Below are positions 48,147 to 58,639 of a stretch of DNA of 64,000 nt, in pieces; position 1 is the stretch's first letter, and each line of letters opens with the position of its first letter. This DNA is from Candidatus Methylopumilus universalis (lineage in GTDB: Bacteria > Pseudomonadota > Gammaproteobacteria > Burkholderiales > Methylophilaceae). Location: the NCBI RefSeq assembly GCF_006365315.1, contig NZ_CP040968.1, forward strand, positions 868,001 to 932,000, written 5' to 3'. The notes under the pieces were generated by a model. It saw only the letters and a list, made by a program, of their open reading frames with translations. It had not been told where the DNA came from and searched no databases. The translations under genes were made by a program, and so were the position numbers.

Positions 48147-48175
48147 CTTGAAATATTCAAGATCATCCCAATTAT
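48147..48175 (+). promoter_or_regulatory. Second sigma-32-like promoter, in front of dnaK
   Basis: CTTGAAA (48147-48153) followed by TCCCAATT (48166-48173) at a 12-base spacing. It matches the RpoH pattern with one mismatch in the -10. It would give dnaK its own heat-shock start. Confidence 0.6.
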
Positions 48176-48213
48176 AGATCTATCAAATTAAACAGATTTT
48201 TTAAGGAAAAAAA

Positions 48214-50142
48214 ATGGCTAAAATTATCGGTATTGACTTAGGAACAACAAACTCCTGTGTGGCTGTCATGGAAGGCGGGAAGCCTAAGGTGATTGAAAAT
48301 GCGGAAGGTGCTAGAACTACTCCTTCAATTATTGCCTATCAAGATGATGGCGAAATCCTAGTTGGCGCGCCAGCAAAAAGACAGGCAGTCACGAATCCAA
48401 AAAATACGTTGTTTGCCGTAAAACGATTAATTGGTCGCCGTTTTGAAGAAAAAGAAGTACAAAAAGATATTGGCTTAATGCCATATGAAATTTCAAAAGC
48501 TGACAATGGTGACGCCTGGGTAACAGTGCGTGATCAAAAAATGGCCCCACCCCAAATCTCAGCTGAAGTCTTAAGAAAAATGAAAAAAACGGCTGAAGAC
48601 TATTTGGGTGAAGAAGTCACAGAAGCTGTAATTACAGTTCCTGCTTACTTTAATGATAGTCAACGCCAAGCAACTAAAGATGCCGGCCGAATTGCAGGTC
48701 TTGAAGTTAAACGTATTATCAATGAGCCTACCGCAGCTGCACTTGCTTTTGGTTTGGATAAACAAGAAGGTGATCGAAAGATTGCAGTATATGACCTAGG
48801 TGGCGGGACGTTTGACGTATCCATAATTGAAATTTCTACTGTGGATGGCGAACATCAATTTGAAGTGCTTTCAACCAATGGGGATACATTTCTTGGTGGC
48901 GAAGACTTTGATAATCGCTTAATTGATTTCTTGGCAGATGAATTTAAAAAAGAAAATGGGCTCGATTTAAGAAATGACTTGCTTGCTAAACAACGCCTTA
49001 AAGAAGCAGCTGAAAAAGCAAAGATTGAACTTTCAAGTAGCCAACAAACTGAAGTTAATCTTCCTTATATTACTGCTGATGCGAGCGGCCCAAAACATCT
49101 TGTCGTTAAAATCACGCGCGCAAAGTTTGAGTCTCTTGTAGATGATCTTATCGAAAGAACAATTGAGCCTTGCAAAGTTGCAATGAAGGATGCAGGCGTT
49201 TCTGGAAGTGACATCACAGATATCATTTTAGTGGGTGGGCAAAGTCGTATGCCTAAAGTCCAAGAAAAAGTAAAAGACATCTTTGGTAAAGAGCCAAGAA
49301 AAGATGTCAATCCTGATGAAGCCGTAGCTGTGGGCGCTGCAATTCAAGGAGGTGTTCTTCAAGGTGATGTAAAAGATGTGTTGCTTCTTGATGTTACCCC
49401 ATTGAGTTTAGGCATTGAAACACTAGGAAGTGTAATGACTAAACTTATTAAGAAAAATACTACCATTCCTACAAAGGCATCTCAGGTATTCTCAACAGCG
49501 GAAGATAATCAAAATGCTGTGACGATTCATGTGCTTCAAGGTGAGCGAGAGGTTGCTTCAGGCAATAAGAGCTTGGGTCAATTTAATTTGACTGACATAC
49601 CTCCTGCACAAAGGGGTTCACCGCAAATTGAAGTAACATTCGACATCGATGCTAATGGTATCTTGCATGTATCAGCTAAAGATAAAGCTACTGGCAAAGA
49701 AAATAAAATTACGATTAAAGCAAATAGCGGGCTTAGCGAAGAAGAAATTAAAAAAATGGAAGATGATGCCGTTAAGTATGCAGATGAAGACCGCAAAATT
49801 AGAGAGCTTGTAGATGTTAAAAACTCTGCAGATGGCATGATTCATTCAGTAAAAAAATCTATCACCGACCATGGAGATAAATTAGATGCTGCAGAAAAAG
49901 AAAAAATTGAAACTGCTATAAAATCTCTAGAAGAATCTTTGAAATCTGACAATAAAGAAGAGATTGAAGCTAAAACAAAAGAGCTTATGGAATCATCGCA
50001 AAAACTAGGTGAGAAAATATATGCCGAACAACAAGCACAACAACCTAACTCTAATTCAGCACCTCAGGAAGAAAAAACGGTGGATGCTGAAGTTGTTGAT
50101 GCTGAATTTGAAGAAGTAAAACAAGACAAACAAGACAAATAA
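48214..50142 (+). CDS. dnaK: Molecular chaperone DnaK
   Basis: Main Hsp70, 642 residues. Signatures are [36 protein letters not shown] and [16 protein letters not shown], the substrate-domain entry [16 protein letters not shown], and an acidic tail ([14 protein letters not shown]). It lies between grpE and dnaJ. A perfect 15-bp hairpin follows, so dnaJ expression is partly separated. Confidence 0.98.
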   Translation: MAKIIGIDLGTTNSCVAVMEGGKPKVIENAEGARTTPSIIAYQDDGEILVGAPAKRQAVTNPKNTLFAVKRLIGRRFEEKEVQKDIGLMPYEISKADNGDAWVTVRDQKMAPPQISAEVLRKMKKTAEDYLGEEVTEAVITVPAYFNDSQRQATKDAGRIAGLEVKRIINEPTAAALAFGLDKQEGDRKIAVYDLGGGTFDVSIIEISTVDGEHQFEVLSTNGDTFLGGEDFDNRLIDFLADEFKKENGLDLRNDLLAKQRLKEAAEKAKIELSSSQQTEVNLPYITADASGPKHLVVKITRAKFESLVDDLIERTIEPCKVAMKDAGVSGSDITDIILVGGQSRMPKVQEKVKDIFGKEPRKDVNPDEAVAVGAAIQGGVLQGDVKDVLLLDVTPLSLGIETLGSVMTKLIKKNTTIPTKASQVFSTAEDNQNAVTIHVLQGEREVASGNKSLGQFNLTDIPPAQRGSPQIEVTFDIDANGILHVSAKDKATGKENKITIKANSGLSEEEIKKMEDDAVKYADEDRKIRELVDVKNSADGMIHSVKKSITDHGDKLDAAEKEKIETAIKSLEESLKSDNKEEIEAKTKELMESSQKLGEKIYAEQQAQQPNSNSAPQEEKTVDAEVVDAEFEEVKQDKQDK

Positions 50143-50154
50143 CCTTTAACCACT

Positions 50155-50185
50155 AAAACAACATCAGAAATTCTGATGTTGTTTT
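50155..50185 (+). terminator. Terminator between dnaK and dnaJ
   Basis: A perfect 15-bp inverted repeat, AAAACAACATCAGAA and its complement TTCTGATGTTGTTTT around a single central A, beginning 12 bases after the dnaK stop and running into TTTTATTATTT. The dnaJ ATG is only 18 bases beyond it. Confidence 0.88.
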
Positions 50186-50203
50186 ATTATTTGAAAAAAT
50201 ACC

Positions 50204-51325
50204 ATGGCAACTAAAAAAGATTATTACGAGATTCTTGGTGTATCTCGTGACGCTTCAGAAGATGAAATAAAAAAAGCTTATCGTAAGCTTGCAATGAAAT
50301 TTCATCCTGATCGAAATCCTGATAATCCAAAAGCTGAAGAAAATTTTAAAGAAGCTAAGGAAGCATACGAAATACTGTCGGACTCACAAAAAAGAACAAG
50401 TTACGATCAATATGGTCATGCAGGTGTAGATCCCAGCATGGGTGGCCCTGGATCTGGAGGATTTTCAGATTTTAATGACGCCTTTGGTGATATCTTTGGT
50501 GATATTTTTGGCGGTGGTCGTGGCGGTCAAAAATCTAATGTATATCGAGGGGCTGATCTTCGTTACAACATGGAAATCAGTTTAGAAGATGCGGCAAAGG
50601 GAACGGAAACAAAAATACGCATCCCTGTCATGACTTCTTGTGAGCCATGTAAAGGGAGTGGCGCTAAACCGGGCACACAACCCGTCTCTTGTGATACATG
50701 TCATGGCCATGGCCAAGTCCGAATGCAACAAGGGTTTTTCTCTGTACAACAAACATGTCCTAAGTGTCATGGCACTGGAAAAATTATCAAAGAACCCTGT
50801 TCAACTTGTCATGGAGCTAGTCGTGTCAAACAAACTAAAACACTATCCGTCAAAATTCCTTCAGGCATAGATGAAGGCGATCGTATTCGATTGTCAGGTG
50901 AAGGTGAATCCGGCATAAATGGTGGTCCACCAGGAGATCTTTACGTTGTAGCTCATCTTAAAAAACATGATTTATTTGAACGTGATGGTGGAAATTTGCA
51001 TTGCGAAATGCCAATCAGCTTTTCTACTGCAGCTCTTGGTGGCGAAATTGAAGTACCCACTTTAGACGGACATGCAAAAATGAAAATCCCTGCTGAAACA
51101 CAAACTGGGGCTGTATTCAGATTAAAAGGTAAGGGCATTAAACCATTAAGACAAAATTCACCTGGTGATCTTCATTGTCATGTTTCTATAGAAACACCCG
51201 TTAAGCTGACAGACAGACAAAAAGAATTGTTAAAAGAGCTTGAAGAAATCAATCAATTAGATCGAGGCAAGCACAGCCCAAAATCAAAGGGTTGGCTTGA
51301 TAAAATGAAAGGCTTATTTGATTAA
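50204..51325 (+). CDS. dnaJ: Co-chaperone DnaJ
   Basis: Hsp40 partner of DnaK, 373 residues. The J domain has HPD in [12 protein letters not shown] Gly/Phe-rich linker follows (about residues 75-110), then four zinc repeats [24 protein letters not shown] and CSTCHGAS, and a C-terminal substrate domain. The TAA stop directly abuts the stop (TTA on the plus strand) of the convergent glyoxalase gene. Confidence 0.98.
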   Translation: MATKKDYYEILGVSRDASEDEIKKAYRKLAMKFHPDRNPDNPKAEENFKEAKEAYEILSDSQKRTSYDQYGHAGVDPSMGGPGSGGFSDFNDAFGDIFGDIFGGGRGGQKSNVYRGADLRYNMEISLEDAAKGTETKIRIPVMTSCEPCKGSGAKPGTQPVSCDTCHGHGQVRMQQGFFSVQQTCPKCHGTGKIIKEPCSTCHGASRVKQTKTLSVKIPSGIDEGDRIRLSGEGESGINGGPPGDLYVVAHLKKHDLFERDGGNLHCEMPISFSTAALGGEIEVPTLDGHAKMKIPAETQTGAVFRLKGKGIKPLRQNSPGDLHCHVSIETPVKLTDRQKELLKELEEINQLDRGKHSPKSKGWLDKMKGLFD

Positions 51326-51715
51326 TTAAAAAGTACCTGCTTGAATTAACTCAATTTTATAGCCATCTGGATCTTCAATAAAAGCAATTACCGTTGTCCC
51401 ATGTTGCATCGCACCAGCTTCACGAACAACTTTTCCACCTTTACTTTTAATTAGCTCGCAAGTTTTATATGCGTCTTCAACTTCAATTGCAATATGCCCA
51501 AAAGCGTTACCTTTATCATATGATGTAACACCCCAATTATAAGTAAGCTCAATCACAGCATGGTCTTTTTCATCTCCAAAACCCACAAAGGCTAATGTAA
51601 ATTTTCCCTCTGGATACTCATGAAGTCTTAAGAGTTTCATGCCTAAAATATTAATATAAAAAGTGAGTGATTTTTCCAAATCACTCACACGAATCATGGT
51701 ATGAAGGACACGCAT
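51326..51715 (-). CDS. gloA: Lactoylglutathione lyase (glyoxalase I)
   Basis: Detoxifies methylglyoxal as its glutathione hemithioacetal. It is 129 residues, a single VOC-fold protein. All four metal ligands of E. coli GloA are present at the same numbers: H5, E56, H74 and E122. Methylglyoxal arises from triose phosphates, abundant in the ribulose-monophosphate/Entner-Doudoroff route. It precedes the ferredoxin gene by 2 bases only in the sense of gene order: the ferredoxin lies upstream on the same strand. Confidence 0.93.
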   Translation of the reverse strand: MRVLHTMIRVSDLEKSLTFYINILGMKLLRLHEYPEGKFTLAFVGFGDEKDHAVIELTYNWGVTSYDKGNAFGHIAIEVEDAYKTCELIKSKGGKVVREAGAMQHGTTVIAFIEDPDGYKIELIQAGTF

Positions 51716-51717
51716 AT

Positions 51718-52455
<738 letters not shown>

Positions 52456-52469
<14 letters not shown>

Positions 52470-53016
52470 TATTTTTTAATGTAACTAGATGGTAAAAGAC
52501 ATTGCCTGCTTTTCTTTTTTTTATAATTTTAAATAAACTATATTCATTTAAGCTCACTTCTGATTCAAAGTATATTAGCCCATCCGCCGTTAAATGGTTA
52601 GCTAATTGAGGAAATAATTTACCTTCCCAGCCCTCATTAAAAGGTGGATCGCAGAAAATAATATCGAACTTAGTATTATTCTTCTCAAGAAACATGAGCG
52701 CATCCGTGAGCAGAAGAGACGCTCGGTCAGCTTGTAGAAGTTTTTTATTTTCTTGAATTGTTTTAAAAACCTGAGGGGATTTCTCAACCATAACTACATT
52801 AAGAGCGCCTCTGGAAAGAGATTCAAAGCCGATGACACCGGAGCCCGAAAAGAGATCTAAACAAACTTTACCGGTTAAATCCTGTTCTAACCAATTAAAT
52901 AGAGTTTCTCTAACTCTGCCTGGGGTAGGCCGCAGTCCTGGAGAATCAATAAAAGAAATATTTTTTCTTTTCCACTCTCCGCCAATAATTTTGACTTGAT
53001 TTTTTACTGTCTTCAA
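52456..53016 (-). CDS. rsmD: 16S rRNA guanine-N2-methyltransferase RsmD
   Basis: Methylates G966 of 16S rRNA. It is 186 residues: IIGGEWKRKNI at the N-terminus, RPTPGRVRETLFNWL, the AdoMet loop CLDLFSGSGVIGFESLSRGA and the catalytic motif FCDPPFNEG. It lies 3 bases after the M16 peptidase-like gene and overlaps coaD. Confidence 0.94.
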
Positions 53017-53019
53017 AAA

Positions 53020-54324
53020 CTATTCTGCACCAACAATTATGGTCGTAAGTTTATTAGGATCAATTTTATTTTTAAATGCTGTCTTTATTTGGCTAGTAGT
53101 AACTTTATTAATTTCTTGAATGTAAGTATCTATATAAGATATAGGTAGGTTATAGAAAGCAATCATACTTAGATAATCAACAATTTTTGCATTGCTATCC
53201 AACCTTAAAGGGAATCCCCCGACCAAATTTTGTTTAGCAGCAATAAGTTCTTTTTCAGTAGGCCCATCATCGATAAATTTTTTAATCGTGCTATTTACAA
53301 TAGTAAGCGCTTCATCTGCTTGTTCTTTTTTAGTTTGCAACCCAATTTCAAGGGGGCCTTCAGCGTAGAGAGGCATAAAGTAACTATAGACACTATAAAC
53401 TAGTCCTTTTTTTTCTCTGACCTCTTCAGTTAGCCTTGATACAAAACCACCACCTCCTAAAATATAATTACCAACATAAAGAGGAAAATAATCTTTATCT
53501 CCGCGCTTTAATGCAGGCATGCCCATCAATATATGCGCCTGTTTTGCAGGATGTTGTATTTTTTTAACACCAACATAATTTGAAGCCGTTACAGGACTGA
53601 TTTTATGTTTTGTATTTCCTTGAGGCAATCCTTGGCTGATTGATTCAGTTATTTTTTTAGCTTCATCAATATTAAGATCACCAACAATTACAATAGAAGC
53701 TTCGGATGATAAATAATAGTTTTTATAGAACTGTTTCAAATCTTCTTGATTTAACTTTTGAAGCGTCTCGATGCTACCTGCTTCATCATGCGCATAGGGA
53801 TGTTCACCATATATAGATTTCATGAATGCCAAATTAGCAATTGCTTCCGGCTGAGTCATGGCTTGCTTAATGCTTGCAATAAATCTATTTTTTTCTCTGT
53901 CTATCACTGGCACTGGAAAATCGGGCGAATGAATTACATTTTTAAAAAGAGTAAGCGCTTTGTCCTTTTGAGAAGAGGAGCTTAGTGTTCTTAATTTAAA
54001 ATAGGCTCTGTCGAGATCAACATCCCCTTTAATGACTGCTCCAATATCTGAAAATTGATTAGCTAACTTTTCCTCATTAATGCCCCCAGCTCCCAAATTC
54101 ATAAGGTGACGAGTTAAATTAGCAAGACCTTCTTTGCCAGCAGGATCTTGGGCGCTACCTGCAAAAAAATTTATATTGATATCAAGTATAGGAAGGTCAT
54201 GATTCTCGACAAAAAAAACTTTTGTCCCTGCTTGTGTATTCCATGTATCAATTTTTAATGCAGCAAAAGAATTTTGCATAAAACATACAAACAAGAAAAT
54301 AATTTGAATGAATTTAATGAACAT
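53020..54324 (-). CDS. M16-family peptidase-like protein, inactive subunit
   Basis: It is 434 residues with a signal peptide (cleavage near AFAAL, residue 22). The inverted zinc motif HxxEH is replaced: the aligned segment is NLTRH at residues 69-73, so zinc binding is lost. It keeps the M16 fold, including NAKIVDYLSMIAFYNLP and the tail TTIIVGAE. It overlaps the active M16 gene upstream by 11 bases. The pair most likely forms a periplasmic heterodimer, as in other paired M16B proteins. Confidence 0.88.
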   Translation of the reverse strand: MFIKFIQIIFLFVCFMQNSFAALKIDTWNTQAGTKVFFVENHDLPILDININFFAGSAQDPAGKEGLANLTRHLMNLGAGGINEEKLANQFSDIGAVIKGDVDLDRAYFKLRTLSSSSQKDKALTLFKNVIHSPDFPVPVIDREKNRFIASIKQAMTQPEAIANLAFMKSIYGEHPYAHDEAGSIETLQKLNQEDLKQFYKNYYLSSEASIVIVGDLNIDEAKKITESISQGLPQGNTKHKISPVTASNYVGVKKIQHPAKQAHILMGMPALKRGDKDYFPLYVGNYILGGGGFVSRLTEEVREKKGLVYSVYSYFMPLYAEGPLEIGLQTKKEQADEALTIVNSTIKKFIDDGPTEKELIAAKQNLVGGFPLRLDSNAKIVDYLSMIAFYNLPISYIDTYIQEINKVTTSQIKTAFKNKIDPNKLTTIIVGAE

Positions 54325-55678
54325 GAGGCCGCCCCTTCGGTAAGGTAGCTTCCGTCATTGGCTGAGGGTCGAGAATTACTATAGATAATTTATCTCGAGT
54401 TAAGTATTTCGTAGCTACATTTTTTATTTGTTCAGAAGTAACGCTATTTACTTTTTCAATATAACCATCACTTAAGTGAAATGAATAACCCATTGTTTCA
54501 AGTTGACCAATTTCCATCGCCATCCCGAACATTGAGTCTTTTTGGTATACATCGCTTGCGATGACCATAGATTTAACTCTATCTAATTCTTCCTGGGTTA
54601 CGCCATCTTTTTTAATTTTCTCAATTTCTTGGAGCAATGCATTTTCAAGCTCATTGATCTTCTTAAAGTCATTTGGAGTGCCCTCCAACTCAAAAAGACT
54701 AATTCTTCCTCTGGATGTTGAGTCATATCCAGCGCTCACATTCACTGCCAAACGTTGATTTCTGACAATGTTTTGATTAAGTCTTGATGAACCATTCCCA
54801 GCCAGAATATTAGATAACATCTCTAAAGCATAAGGCTCCCAAGATGATTCATTATTGCCCAAAGGATCCATTAGAGTTGGTGCCTGATAACCCATTAACA
54901 GATAAGATAATTCACTTGGCGCCTTAATAACCGATCTTCTTTCACCAATTTGTTTAGGCTCAACCTGAGGTTTTCTTTCTGGAATTTTTCGTGCAGGAAT
55001 TTTTTCAAAATACTTCTTTGCTAAATTAAGCACATCATTAGCTTGAATATCTCCAACTACTACAAGAATTGCATTGTTGGGTGCATACCAGTTTTGATAC
55101 CATTCTCTCGCATCTTCTACTGTCATGTTTTCTAAATCATTCATCCATCCAACTACAGGCTTGCTATAAGGGTGAGATTTAAAAGCTGTTGACGCAAATT
55201 GCTCTTTTACTTGTGAGGTTGGTTTATCGTCAGTCCTCCATCTTCGCTCCTCCATTACAACCTTAATTTCCTTATCGAATTCTTCCTTAGATAAATTAAG
55301 ATTTTGCATGCGATCGGCCTCTAACCTGAACGAAAGTTCGAGATTTGATTTCTCAAGCTGCTGGTAATAACAGGTATAGTCGGCGCCTGTAAATGCATTT
55401 TCTTTTCCACCTGCCTTTGCGATCAACCTTGAAAATTCACCAGCCTTAATTTTCTTGGTTCCTTTAAACATCATATGCTCGAGAACATGAGCTACTCCAG
55501 TTTTCCCATTCACCTCATCAAGGCTCCCTGCTCGATACCAAACCTGAGATACAACCACAGGTGAGCGATGGTCTTCTCTCACAAAAACTTTTAACCCATT
55601 GGAAAGCTTAAATTCTTGAGTTTGTGCTACGAGCAAACTTGGAAACAACAACAAAAGAAGTAAAATATTTTTTAACAA
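54314..55678 (-). CDS. M16-family zinc metallopeptidase, active subunit
   Basis: It is 454 residues with a signal peptide (LLLLLLFPSLLVA, cleavage near residue 18). The HxxEH zinc motif is HVLEH at residues 64-68, and the third ligand region is VMEERRWRTDD. The glycine-rich loop GNGSSRLNQNIVRNQ and YQKDSMFGMAM mark the C-terminal half. It precedes and overlaps the inactive partner. Substrate unknown; peptide processing in the periplasm is the family expectation. Confidence 0.92.
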   Translation of the reverse strand: MLKNILLLLLLFPSLLVAQTQEFKLSNGLKVFVREDHRSPVVVSQVWYRAGSLDEVNGKTGVAHVLEHMMFKGTKKIKAGEFSRLIAKAGGKENAFTGADYTCYYQQLEKSNLELSFRLEADRMQNLNLSKEEFDKEIKVVMEERRWRTDDKPTSQVKEQFASTAFKSHPYSKPVVGWMNDLENMTVEDAREWYQNWYAPNNAILVVVGDIQANDVLNLAKKYFEKIPARKIPERKPQVEPKQIGERRSVIKAPSELSYLLMGYQAPTLMDPLGNNESSWEPYALEMLSNILAGNGSSRLNQNIVRNQRLAVNVSAGYDSTSRGRISLFELEGTPNDFKKINELENALLQEIEKIKKDGVTQEELDRVKSMVIASDVYQKDSMFGMAMEIGQLETMGYSFHLSDGYIEKVNSVTSEQIKNVATKYLTRDKLSIVILDPQPMTEATLPKGRPHVH

Positions 55679-55771
55679 CGCGTCTCGTCCTTGGATGATT
55701 TAGCTATTATAATGAATATGAATGTTTCGTAGACTTTTCTTTATCTCATTAAGTTCTTAAAATTTTAAAAA

Positions 55772-56938
55772 ATGTTTGAATTCCTAAAAAAAATCATTAA
55801 AAAAGATAGCCCAGAGAAAAAGCCTGCGGTAAAAAAAGAGGCTGTTAAAAAACCAGAGAAGAAGACCTCTGCTGCACCCAAACAAATAGTTACTAAAACA
55901 CCCAATCTCCCAAAAAAGAAAAAAGCTTTAAAACCTGAGTCCTCAATTAAGCCTCCTCCAAAAGCTTTAAAAAATAAACCTCCCGAGATTAAAGAAGAAA
56001 AAGCGCCTCCAAAAGAAGAGAAAAAAGGTGGTTTTTTTGGTTTTGCAGATAAGATAAAGAAGGGTCTTACTAAGACCAGAGAAAAATTAACGACCGAACT
56101 TACCTCTTTATTTACTGGCAAAAAAATTGATGAGGCCCTTTTTGAAGAGTTAGAAACTATATTACTTACTTCTGATGTGGGTATTTCGGCTACCACTTAC
56201 CTCCTTGATAGCATTAGGACCTCGATCAAAAAAAATAAGATTGAAAATGCAGATGAGATTAAAGGCTTGCTTAAAGAAAAATTAATCGAACTGTTAACAC
56301 CTATTGAAAATCCACTTGTATTACAAGGCACAAGCCCTTTTGTTATTATGGTAGTTGGAGTTAATGGTGCAGGCAAAACAACCACCATTGGAAAGCTGAC
56401 TAAAATTTTTCTTGAAGCAAATAAGTCTGTCTTAATTGCTGCAGGCGATACTTTTCGTGCAGCCGCCACAGAGCAGCTTGAAGTTTGGGGCGAAAGAAAT
56501 AATGTACACGTTGTTTCACAAGCTTCCGGTGACCCAAGTGCTGTAATTTTCGATGCAATCAATTCTGCAAAAGCAAAAAATATTGATATTGTTATTGCTG
56601 ACACAGCAGGAAGATTGCCGACCCAGAAACATTTAATTGATGAAATTACAAAAATTAAACGTGTAATTAATAAATGTCATTTGGAAGCTCCCCATGAAAT
56701 TCTTCTCGTTTTAGATGCTAATACTGGCCAAAATGCTATCAGTCAGCTCAAAATATTTAATGAAGCCTTAGGAATTACAGGTCTTGCTTTAACTAAGCTT
56801 GACGGTACAGCCAAAGGAGGCGTAATTGCAGCTATCGCTAAAGAACAACCTACCCCATTAAGATATGTTGGTGTAGGAGAGTCTATAGATGATCTAAAAG
56901 TTTTTAATGCACAAGAGTATGTTGATGCACTTTTTTAA
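55772..56938 (+). CDS. ftsY: Signal recognition particle receptor FtsY
   Basis: SRP receptor GTPase, 388 residues. The first 90 residues form a Lys/Pro-rich A domain that may contact the membrane. The NG domain begins near GFFGFADKIKKGLTKTREKL; G1 is GVNGAGKTTTIGKLT, DTAGRLPTQKHLIDEI is G3, and TKLDGTAKGG is G4. First gene of ftsY-ftsE-ftsX-rpoH, an order conserved in proteobacteria. It diverges from the M16 pair. Confidence 0.97.
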   Translation: MFEFLKKIIKKDSPEKKPAVKKEAVKKPEKKTSAAPKQIVTKTPNLPKKKKALKPESSIKPPPKALKNKPPEIKEEKAPPKEEKKGGFFGFADKIKKGLTKTREKLTTELTSLFTGKKIDEALFEELETILLTSDVGISATTYLLDSIRTSIKKNKIENADEIKGLLKEKLIELLTPIENPLVLQGTSPFVIMVVGVNGAGKTTTIGKLTKIFLEANKSVLIAAGDTFRAAATEQLEVWGERNNVHVVSQASGDPSAVIFDAINSAKAKNIDIVIADTAGRLPTQKHLIDEITKIKRVINKCHLEAPHEILLVLDANTGQNAISQLKIFNEALGITGLALTKLDGTAKGGVIAAIAKEQPTPLRYVGVGESIDDLKVFNAQEYVDALF

Positions 56939-56953
56939 AATCGGCTTTTATCA

Positions 56954-57616
56954 ATGATTAAATTTGACCAGGTTCATAAAAGATATCCGGGAAATTTAGG
57001 GGCATTACAAAATATTACTTTTGAAATTAATGCTGGCGAGCTGGTTTTTGTTACCGGTCCCTCAGGAGCAGGAAAATCAACACTATTAAAATTAATAACG
57101 GCCATTGAACCTGCTACTCATGGAACGATTATTTTCGAGAATCAAAATTTGGGCCAAGTAAAAAATGCTTCTATTCCTTACATTAGGAGAAAATTTGGTT
57201 TAGTTTTTCAAGACCATAAACTTTTATATGATCGCAATTGTTTTGAAAATATTACGCTAGCATTAGAAATTAACGAGGTAGAGGTCAATGATATCAGAGG
57301 TCGTGTTCGGGCAGCATTAGACAAGGTTGGATTACTAAACCGAGAAAGATCAATGCCAATTAGCTTATCAGGTGGCGAACAGCAACGTCTCGCTATTGCG
57401 AGAGCTATTGCATGTAGGCCTTCCATTCTTCTTGCAGACGAGCCCACAGGAAATTTAGATAAAAAATATGCAGATGAAATTATGAGTCTCTTTTACAGTT
57501 TTCAAGAGCTTGGTGTAACCGTAATTATTGCAACACATGAAATGCCAATAGTTTCAAAAAAACATAAACAACTTTATTTGCAAGACGGCAATCTCATAAA
57601 AATTACTGAGCAATAA
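56954..57616 (+). CDS. ftsE: Cell-division ATPase FtsE
   Basis: ABC ATPase that with FtsX activates septal peptidoglycan hydrolases. It is 220 residues: Walker A GPSGAGKST, FGLVFQDHKLLYDRN, signature LSGGEQQRLAIARAIA, Walker B ILLADEPTGNLD, switch His in IIATHEM. ftsX starts at the very next base. Confidence 0.96.
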   Translation: MIKFDQVHKRYPGNLGALQNITFEINAGELVFVTGPSGAGKSTLLKLITAIEPATHGTIIFENQNLGQVKNASIPYIRRKFGLVFQDHKLLYDRNCFENITLALEINEVEVNDIRGRVRAALDKVGLLNRERSMPISLSGGEQQRLAIARAIACRPSILLADEPTGNLDKKYADEIMSLFYSFQELGVTVIIATHEMPIVSKKHKQLYLQDGNLIKITEQ

Positions 57617-58513
57617 ATGAGCTATTTAACTGGTCACTATCAGATGTTTCTTAAAGCGCTTCAGCGAAGTCATGCATCATTACTTTCTACACTTATGATG
57701 TTTTTAGTCATAGGCGTTACCTTTATATTACCGAGCATATCTTTTCTTGTAGTGCAAAATTTAAAGTCTATTTCTGAGACCATTCAGCATGAATCACAAA
57801 TAAGTATTTTTTTAAAAAAAGACACTTCATCCGATGCTAAAAATAAAATTGAAAAAGAATTAAAAAATCGTTCCGAAATTAATAGCTTTCATTTTGTGAA
57901 AAAAGAAGAGGCTTGGCCTAAGCTCCAAAAATCGATGGGCTTTAATGATTCAAATAATGGGCTATCTGAAAATCCATTACCTGATGCCTTCTTTATTTCT
58001 CCCAATACAGTGAATCCAAATCAAATCGTGGACTTAAAATCATTCATAGAAAAACTTGATGGTGTAGATCAAGTAGTTGTTGATACAGGATGGGTTAAAA
58101 AATTGAACTCGGTCCTTCATTTGGCAAATAAAGCTATTCTTTTGGCTTCAGTTTTACTTGCTTCTATGCTTACGGTAGTTATTGGAAATACAATTCGTCT
58201 TCAAATGACTTCCCACCATGAAGAAATTGAACTGAGTAAATTAATTGGCGCAACTAATCAATTTATTAGAAGGCCTTTTTTATACAGCGGATTTATTTAC
58301 GGGCTTGGCGGTGGATTAACTGCTGCCATCTCGCTCAAATTAATTGTAATTTTCTTAAATCAAACCGTCATTGAGGTTGAAGCTCTTTATGGAGCTCAAT
58401 TTAGTATTATTGACTTAAAACCTTTGGAGTATTTATTCATCGTAGGCGGCTCGATTTTGATCGCTGTCGCAGCATCTTTCATATCCATTAATCAATCGAT
58501 TAAGAAATTCTAG
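57617..58513 (+). CDS. ftsX: Cell-division membrane protein FtsX
   Basis: Permease-like partner of FtsE, 298 residues, four helices (about 18-40, 172-192, 222-245 and 267-288) with a large periplasmic loop between the first two containing SQISIFLKKDTSSDAK. The C-terminal ELSKLIGATNQFIRRPFLYSG is typical. It directly abuts ftsE. Confidence 0.95.
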   Translation: MSYLTGHYQMFLKALQRSHASLLSTLMMFLVIGVTFILPSISFLVVQNLKSISETIQHESQISIFLKKDTSSDAKNKIEKELKNRSEINSFHFVKKEEAWPKLQKSMGFNDSNNGLSENPLPDAFFISPNTVNPNQIVDLKSFIEKLDGVDQVVVDTGWVKKLNSVLHLANKAILLASVLLASMLTVVIGNTIRLQMTSHHEEIELSKLIGATNQFIRRPFLYSGFIYGLGGGLTAAISLKLIVIFLNQTVIEVEALYGAQFSIIDLKPLEYLFIVGGSILIAVAASFISINQSIKKF

Positions 58514-58525
58514 CCATATAACCTA

Positions 58526-58554
58526 TTGTATTTATTAGGTTAATTTATTATTTA
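58526..58554 (+). promoter_or_regulatory. rpoH promoter
   Basis: -35 TTGTAT (58526-58531), 17-base spacer, -10 TATTTA (58549-58554), so transcription would start near 58561. A perfect 7-bp inverted repeat TAACCTA/TAGGTTA (58519-58525 with 58536-58542) overlaps the -35; it may be a weak ftsX terminator stem. Confidence 0.6.
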
Positions 58555-58569
58555 AGGAACCTTATTAGA

Positions 58570-58596
58570 CTAGCACTCTCTAAGGAAGAGTGCTAA
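58570..58596 (+). promoter_or_regulatory. CIRCE operator (HrcA site) in front of rpoH
   Basis: CTAGCACTC, 9-base spacer (58579-58587), GAGTGCTAA. This equals the CIRCE consensus TTAGCACTC-N9-GAGTGCTAA except for the first base. It lies about 9 bases after the predicted rpoH transcription start, a classical repressor position. hrcA is present at 37141-38163. Confidence 0.93.
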
Positions 58597-58639
58597 AATT
58601 GTGTTTAATAATGAAGTTTTTACAAAGGATTTTAAAAAA

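Noticed and set aside
55765-56604. Long open frames antisense to ftsY (55765-56196 and 56197-56604)
   Set aside because: They are shadows of the Lys/Pro-rich and GTPase parts of ftsY, with low-complexity Phe/Ser-rich translations and no recognisable domain.
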